NCBI GenBank assembly: GCA_003022005.1
Contig: PXRQ01000073.1
Location: 1 to 28,710, forward strand
DNA length: 28,710 nucleotides
Origin: Halobacteriales archaeon QS_5_70_15
GTDB lineage: Archaea > Halobacteriota > Halobacteria > Halobacteriales > Haloarculaceae
Direction: 5' to 3'
Position numbers and translations under genes: made by a program. Positions 24,900-28,710 of this stretch are shown here, one piece after another. Under the pieces are notes generated by a model. It saw only the letters and a program-made list of their open reading frames with translations, searched no databases and was not told the origin of the DNA. The number at the start of each line of letters is the position of its first letter. Positions within the stretch are counted from its first letter, which is position 1.

Positions 24900-26975
24900 T
24901 CAGTCGTCGGCTTCCATCTCCGTCTTGGCGACCTCCGCGCCGGCGAACTCGAGGACCTCCTTGGCGCCCTCCTGGCTGTACCCCTGGTCGACGAGCGCGC
25001 GGACCCAGGAGTTGCGCTCGTCGTCGTCCATCTCCCCGCTGGAGACGAGCGCCGAGAAGTTGATGTTGTGCTTCTTGTCCTCCCAGAGCTTGCGTTCCAG
25101 CGCGCGGCGCAGGCGGTCGTTGTCCTGGGGGTTGAAGCTCGTGCCCTCGCGGGCGCGACGGGAGACCCAGTTCGAGACCTCCTGGCGGAAGTCCTCCTTG
25201 CGGTCCTCGGGGATGTCGAGTTTCTCCTCGACGTCGCGCAGGAACTTCTCGTCGGGGTCCTGTTCGCGGCCCGTGATGTCGTCCTCGACGGTGTCGTCGT
25301 CGATGTACGCCATCACGTGGTCCATGTACTTCTCGCCCTGGCGCTGGATCTCGTCCAGGTCGTAGGCGAGCGCGTGCCGGACGTCCTCGATGGCCCGCTC
25401 CTTGTACTCCTCGCGGACGAGTTCGAGGTAGCGGTAGTACGTCTCGAAGTTCTCCTGGGGGATCGACCCGTGGTTTTCGAGGTTCTCCTCCAGGTGGTTG
25501 AACGTCGTCAGCGGCGAGAGGAAGCCCCGGCCCCGGTGCATCGAGTCCATGATCGCCTCGGCGATCTCGTCGCCGATGAAACGTGGACTGACGCCGTCCA
25601 TCCCCTCGCCGAGGTCCGCGGACTCGGCGGCCTCCTCGCGGAGCTTCTTCACGTCGATGTCGTCGGCCTCGTCGATCTCGCCGTTGTACGCTTTCGCCTT
25701 CTGGACGGCGCTCACCTGGCCGCCGTCCGGCTCCTGGATCCGGGTCAGGACGCCGAACAGCCCCGCCATCTGGAGGGTATGGGGCTCGACGTGGATGTCC
25801 GGGACGTCCGCGTTCCGGAGCATCTTGTGGTAGATCTGCGCCTCCTCCTCGTACTGGAGGACGTACGGGAAGTCGATCCGCTTCGTCCTGTCGTTGAACG
25901 CCTCCATCTTCTCGTCGCCCTTCTTGTCCCGGTACTCGGGCATGTTCGTCCGGCCGACGATCACCTGGTCGATGTCGATCCGGGGGTTGTTCTTGGGCTT
26001 GATCGTCTGCTCCTGGGTCGCGTGCAGGAAGTCGTAGAGGAACTCCCGCTGGAGTTTGAGCAGCTCCTCGCCGGAGAAGATGCCGCGGTTGGCGTTGCAG
26101 AACGCCCCCGAGTAGTCGAACGCTCTCGGGTCGCTCTCCCCGTAGACGGCGATCTTCGAGTAGTTGACGTCGCCCGTGAGTTCCGTCTCGTCCTGGTTCT
26201 TCTTGTCCTTTGGCTCGAACGTCTCGATGCACTGGCGCTTGTTCTCGTCGGCGACCAGCCGGATCACCTCGACGTGGTTCTCGAGCACCCGCTGGAGGTC
26301 GTCGTCGTAGTGCTCGAGCAGCCGGTCCATGTAGAACTCGCTGGCGGGGTCGAGCGACTGCTCGTTGCGGATGGTGTAGGGGGCCTCGAGCCGCTCGTTC
26401 ATGCCCTCGAGCACGCGGTCGCGCTGCTCCTGGGGGAGCAGTATCAGGGGGTCCTGGTCCATCGGCGAGCGGACGACGTCGTCGGCGGGGTCCTGGTCCC
26501 TGATGACGTCACAGAGGTTCGTCCACCGGAACGTGTACATCCGGCCCGCCTCCCGAAGGCTGTAGTCCTCGAAGTAGGCCCGGACCTGGCGGTCGAACTC
26601 GGACTTGCCCGACCCCACGGGACCGAGCAGGAGCTTGATCCGCTTCTCGGGGCCGAGCCCGCGGGCACCCGATTTCACCTTGTTGACGAACTCGTGGATG
26701 GACTCGTGGACGTTCCGGCCGTAGAACGTGTTCTCGCCGTCGTGGAGCGGATCCTCGCTGGCGAGCCGGTACTCCACGACCCCCAAGTCCTCGTCGTACT
26801 CGGTGCCGTAGTAGTCGAACATGTCGGCAACGCGCTGGTGGGCGTTGCGGGCGATGCGGGGATCCTCGTACAGCTCGTCGAGGTACCAGTCGAACGACCG
26901 GGTCTCCCGGAGGTCCGAGGGGATCGAGTTCCGGTACTCCTTGCTCAGGTCTTCCAGCGTCTCCATTTCACTCAT
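24900..26975 (-). CDS. prkA: PrkA-type serine protein kinase/AAA protein, first paralogue
   Basis: This 691-residue protein is the closer match to E. coli YeaG and Bacillus PrkA. The AAA domain has FDWYLDELYEDPRIARNAHQ, then PLHDGENTFYGRNVHESI and Walker A GPVGSGKS at 118-125. IDQVIVGRTNMPEYRDKKGD, typical for the sensor region, follows. The C-terminal PrkA domain has SPRFIGDEIAEAIMDSMHRG and GFLSPLTTFNHLEENL. Members are Ser/Thr kinases or, as reported for Bacillus, can act as AAA proteases; activity here is inferred only. The start at 26975 (MSEMETLEDL) is chosen by similarity. The frame is open upstream to a GTG at 27122, which would add 49 residues of low-complexity sequence. It is the first gene of the leftward set, with a long leader. 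Confidence 0.92.
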   Translation of the reverse strand: MSEMETLEDLSKEYRNSIPSDLRETRSFDWYLDELYEDPRIARNAHQRVADMFDYYGTEYDEDLGVVEYRLASEDPLHDGENTFYGRNVHESIHEFVNKVKSGARGLGPEKRIKLLLGPVGSGKSEFDRQVRAYFEDYSLREAGRMYTFRWTNLCDVIRDQDPADDVVRSPMDQDPLILLPQEQRDRVLEGMNERLEAPYTIRNEQSLDPASEFYMDRLLEHYDDDLQRVLENHVEVIRLVADENKRQCIETFEPKDKKNQDETELTGDVNYSKIAVYGESDPRAFDYSGAFCNANRGIFSGEELLKLQREFLYDFLHATQEQTIKPKNNPRIDIDQVIVGRTNMPEYRDKKGDEKMEAFNDRTKRIDFPYVLQYEEEAQIYHKMLRNADVPDIHVEPHTLQMAGLFGVLTRIQEPDGGQVSAVQKAKAYNGEIDEADDIDVKKLREEAAESADLGEGMDGVSPRFIGDEIAEAIMDSMHRGRGFLSPLTTFNHLEENLENHGSIPQENFETYYRYLELVREEYKERAIEDVRHALAYDLDEIQRQGEKYMDHVMAYIDDDTVEDDITGREQDPDEKFLRDVEEKLDIPEDRKEDFRQEVSNWVSRRAREGTSFNPQDNDRLRRALERKLWEDKKHNINFSALVSSGEMDDDERNSWVRALVDQGYSQEGAKEVLEFAGAEVAKTEMEADD

Positions 26976-27201
26976 GCTTTGCGTCGCGCCTGTGGGCGCT
27001 GGTTGCCGGCCGCGTGGCCGGTCGACAGTCTCGGGAGGGCCGCACGGCGGTCCGGACCCACGGGTCTCCGTCGGTTGACCGGCGGATGTCGGCGCTGGTT
27101 CGTACCGCGTGTCATGTCTCACCGTACCACTCCCCTCGCCGGCGACCGGGTCTCCGAGGCGAGAGCGGGGTGTGGGGGAGTACGGGTGGGCGACCCACCG
27201 A

Positions 27202-27236
27202 TACTATATTAGCCATGAGAACCACACATATAAAAT
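27202..27236 (-). promoter_or_regulatory. AT-rich promoter region for the leftward prkA gene set
   Basis: Minus-strand TATA-like elements lie at 27202-27209 (TAATATAG) and 27228-27236 (TTTTATATG). These are the only such sites upstream of prkA, so transcription would start near 27178 or 27203. That leaves about 200 bases before the chosen ATG at 26975, long for an archaeon whose other genes look leaderless. The leader contains a hairpin (CCGGCC with GGCCGG at 27006-27021). Confidence 0.45.
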
Positions 27237-27345
27237 TCTTCGGGCGTAGCCCGGTTTTCGAGCCGTTCGACCCCCTCTCCGAGCGAGCCGAAACCGACAG
27301 GTGGCGGCCACGTTCCTTCCGGAGCCGCGATATACCGGAGGAGAG

Positions 27346-27356
27346 GATTTATATAC
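27346..27356 (+). promoter_or_regulatory. TATA-like element upstream of the DUF5820 gene
   Basis: TTTATATAC lies about 80 bases before the ATG at 27432, giving a leader of about 55 bases. CTGATAC at about 27403-27409 is a weaker alternative at the leaderless distance of about 27 bases. Confidence 0.4.
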
Positions 27357-27431
27357 TATCGTGCGTCCCCCGGTCGCGACCGCCCGGTTCCCGACCGTCG
27401 AACTGATACCCGAGGGCGCCGTACGGCGGCC

Positions 27432-27833
27432 ATGCTCGGCGACGAGGACCGCGATGCGCTGGCCGACGGCTGGCGCGTCTGGAACGACGCCGAGGACCGG
27501 CTGGTCCTCGCCTACCGACCGGACGTGTTCGACGGGGCGGGGTTCGACGCGGCCTGTCTCCCCACGCTGTACGTCACCCGCGGCCGCCGTTCGCGCCGCC
27601 CCGGCGGGACCCGGACCCTCCCCCCCGACGCCCCGTGGGTCGTGACGCTGTTCCTCGAACCCGACGTCTCGGACCGGCCCCGCGAGTTCGACTCCCCCGA
27701 CGCGGCCGTCGAAGGGGCCCTCGAGTTCGCCGCCGAGTTCGCCCGCGGGGACGTCGACTACCGCTCGCTCTACCAGGTCCCCCGCCCGGACTACTTCGAG
27801 CGGCTGGACGAACTCACGGGCCGGAACGGCTGA
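27432..27833 (+). CDS. DUF5820 family haloarchaeal protein
   Basis: The protein has 133 residues and is acidic. Recognisable blocks are WNDAEDRLVLAYRPDVFDG, then CLPTLYVTRGRRSRRPGG, WVVTLFLEPDVSD and DVDYRSLYQVPRPDYFERLD. These match a small conserved haloarchaeal family (DUF5820) of unknown function. No signal peptide, membrane segment or catalytic motif is visible. It diverges from prkA. Its TGA stop at 27831-27833 abuts the left end of the 80-bp inverted-repeat element. The family name is from memory of the pattern and is less sure than the gene call. Confidence 0.75.
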   Translation: MLGDEDRDALADGWRVWNDAEDRLVLAYRPDVFDGAGFDAACLPTLYVTRGRRSRRPGGTRTLPPDAPWVVTLFLEPDVSDRPREFDSPDAAVEGALEFAAEFARGDVDYRSLYQVPRPDYFERLDELTGRNG

Positions 27834-27912
27834 TACTGTCGGACGTAAGCCCATGAACGACATCGCCCTACCGTGGTGGCGATGATGTTCAGGTAGTTAT
27901 GTCCGACAGTAT
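27833..27912. repeat. 80-bp inverted-repeat element (copy 2)
   Basis: ATACTGTCGGACGTAA at 27833-27848 pairs with TTATGTCCGACAGTAT at 27897-27912 (15 of 16). A second nearly perfect stem lies inside: TGAACGACATCGCC pairs at 12 of 14 positions with GGCGATGATGTTCA. Almost all of the element can therefore fold into one hairpin. Its left end is the A of the TGA stop of the DUF5820 gene. It has the same length (80 bp) as the copy at 14759-14838 and the same ATACnGTCG start. Confidence 0.65.
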
Positions 27913-27982
27913 GACCGGGAGGCCGGGGACACGGGAGTTCCGACCGCGTCGACCCACGGGCGGCGGCTCCCGGGTCGGGAGG

Positions 27983-27990
27983 CTTAACCG
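27983..27990 (+). promoter_or_regulatory. TATA-like promoter element of the UPF0179 gene
   Basis: CTTAACC lies 22-29 bases before the ATG at 28012 and supports a leaderless start. Confidence 0.5.
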
Positions 27991-28011
27991 CGACGGCCGG
28001 GTAGTCGTTGT

Positions 28012-28461
28012 ATGGCCGAGGTCACGCTCATCGGCACCCGGCTCGCGGAGGTCGGCACCGAGTTCACCTACCACGGCGAGGCCCCCGCGTGCGAGGGCTG
28101 CCCCTACCGGGGGCAGTGTCTCAACCTCACGGAGGGCCACCGTTACCGGGTGACGGGCGTGCGCGAGGGGGGGCAGACCCTCGAGTGCGGCGTCCACGAC
28201 ACGGGGGTGCGGGCGGTCGAGGTCGAACCGGCGTCCGTCCTCGCCAACGTCGACTCGAAGCAGGCGTTCGCCGGCAGCCGGACCGCCCTCGAGGGCCCCT
28301 GCCCGTACACGGAGTGCCCGAGCCACCCCTACTGCGAGCCCGAGGGCGTCGAGTTCGACGAGGAGTACCAGATCGCCGAGGTCGTCGGGGAGCCGCCACA
28401 CGACTACTGCATGCTGGAGCGTGACCTCACGCTCGTGGAGTTCGCCGCGCAGGAGGAGTAG
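28012..28461 (+). CDS. UPF0179 family cysteine-rich protein
   Basis: This 149-residue protein has eight cysteines. They fall in two similar clusters, C27-x2-C30-x5-C36 (CEGCPYRGQC) and C97-x4-C102-x5-C108 (CPYTECPSHPYC), plus C59 and C133. Such spacing suggests zinc or iron-sulfur binding. The two clusters may be an internal duplication. UPF0179 is a conserved archaeal family of unknown function. The N-terminus MAEVTLIGTRLAEVGTEFTY agrees with the TATA-like element upstream. It stands alone on the plus strand; the next sequence is non-coding repeat. Confidence 0.88.
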   Translation: MAEVTLIGTRLAEVGTEFTYHGEAPACEGCPYRGQCLNLTEGHRYRVTGVREGGQTLECGVHDTGVRAVEVEPASVLANVDSKQAFAGSRTALEGPCPYTECPSHPYCEPEGVEFDEEYQIAEVVGEPPHDYCMLERDLTLVEFAAQEE

Positions 28462-28511
28462 GGTGTCGTTGTCGGCCTCGGTGTCGTGAGGTTTCGATCG
28501 GTCTGCTGCAT

Positions 28512-28710
28512 GGACTGAAACACCTCGAAAGCCCCCGACCGCTACCCTCCCGGGGCTCGCTGCGCGCGCTCACTCCGTTCGCGTGCTTGCGTCGCCCGGG
28601 TTCGCGTAGCGGTCGGGCCCTTTCAGTCCCACCCGGGTCGATTGATCGAGCAAGCAGCGCTGGGTGGGACTGAAGGGGGCGAGGTGCTGGACGAAGGCGG
28701 GCGACGCAAG
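28512..28710. repeat. Composite inverted-repeat, hairpin-rich non-coding region running off the window
   Basis: CCCGACCGCTAC at 28534-28545 is the exact reverse complement of 28606-28617. CCCTTTCAGTCCCACCC at 28618-28634 pairs almost perfectly with 28662-28678 (one base short), with a 27-base loop. CTTGCGTCGCCCG at about 28586-28598 is reversed at 28698-28710. GGACTGAAA occurs at 28512-28520. No gene is seen. Its modules resemble parts of 22110-22163. Confidence 0.65.

Noticed and set aside
27204..27863. Minus-strand frame opposite the DUF5820 gene
   Set aside because: The plus-strand frame has conserved-looking, acidic protein blocks and a normal start. The minus-strand frame extends through promoter elements and lacks recognisable features.
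28581..28710. Terminal repeats as CRISPR repeats
   Set aside because: The units are inverted rather than direct and not regularly spaced within the window.

Overview
The window comes from a halophilic archaeon (class Halobacteria). It is very GC-rich. The proteins are strongly acidic and Asp/Glu-rich. Many genes have a TATA-like element 25-30 bases before the start codon, with almost no leader. Several products belong to families typical of haloarchaea: ScpA, Bat/HTH-10 regulator, MTH865-like, DUF5820, UPF0179 and paired PrkA kinases. No rRNA, tRNA, CRISPR array or intact insertion sequence was seen.

Layout. 1-1.9 kb: the 3' part of scpA (chromosome condensation) and a convergent methylthioadenosine phosphorylase gene. 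1.9-12.3 kb: a catabolic segment with a GMC oxidoreductase, an acyl-CoA dehydrogenase, a Bat-type regulator, a small membrane protein, a YdjM-type membrane hydrolase, an acyl-CoA ligase, an MTH865-like protein and an acyl-CoA carboxylase carboxyltransferase. Three of these genes (GMC oxidoreductase, ligase, carboxyltransferase) carry reading-frame lesions. Two of those lesions look like small deletions of about 40 bases that remove conserved motifs. 12.5-13.1 kb: a vapBC toxin-antitoxin pair. 13.1-18.5 kb: a DASH cryptochrome/photolyase, an HTH protein with an acidic tandem-repeat linker, UDP-glucose 6-dehydrogenase, a YjbQ-family protein and a membrane-anchored winged-helix protein. 18.7-27 kb: a leftward gene set prkA-prkA-(607-bp hairpin-rich gap)-DUF444-spoVR, the archaeal counterpart of the bacterial YeaG/YeaH/YcgB stress module. 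27.2-28.7 kb: a promoter-rich divergent region, a DUF5820 gene, a cysteine-rich UPF0179 gene, and the start of a repeat-rich non-coding region that runs off the window.

Genes acting together. Acyl-CoA ligase, acyl-CoA dehydrogenase and carboxyltransferase fit fatty acid or propionyl-CoA catabolism. VapB and VapC form one module with an operator over the vapB start. The two PrkA kinases, the von Willebrand-type DUF444 protein and SpoVR probably form one stress-signalling unit.

The non-coding DNA is the least explained part. It holds a family of inverted-repeat elements of about 80 bp placed directly at TGA stop codons (14759-14838, 27833-27912, and a decayed copy at 17843-17919). It also holds islands of perfect triloop hairpins (12.36-12.44, 22.0-22.6 and 28.5-28.7 kb) and several clean operator-like palindromes next to regulator genes.
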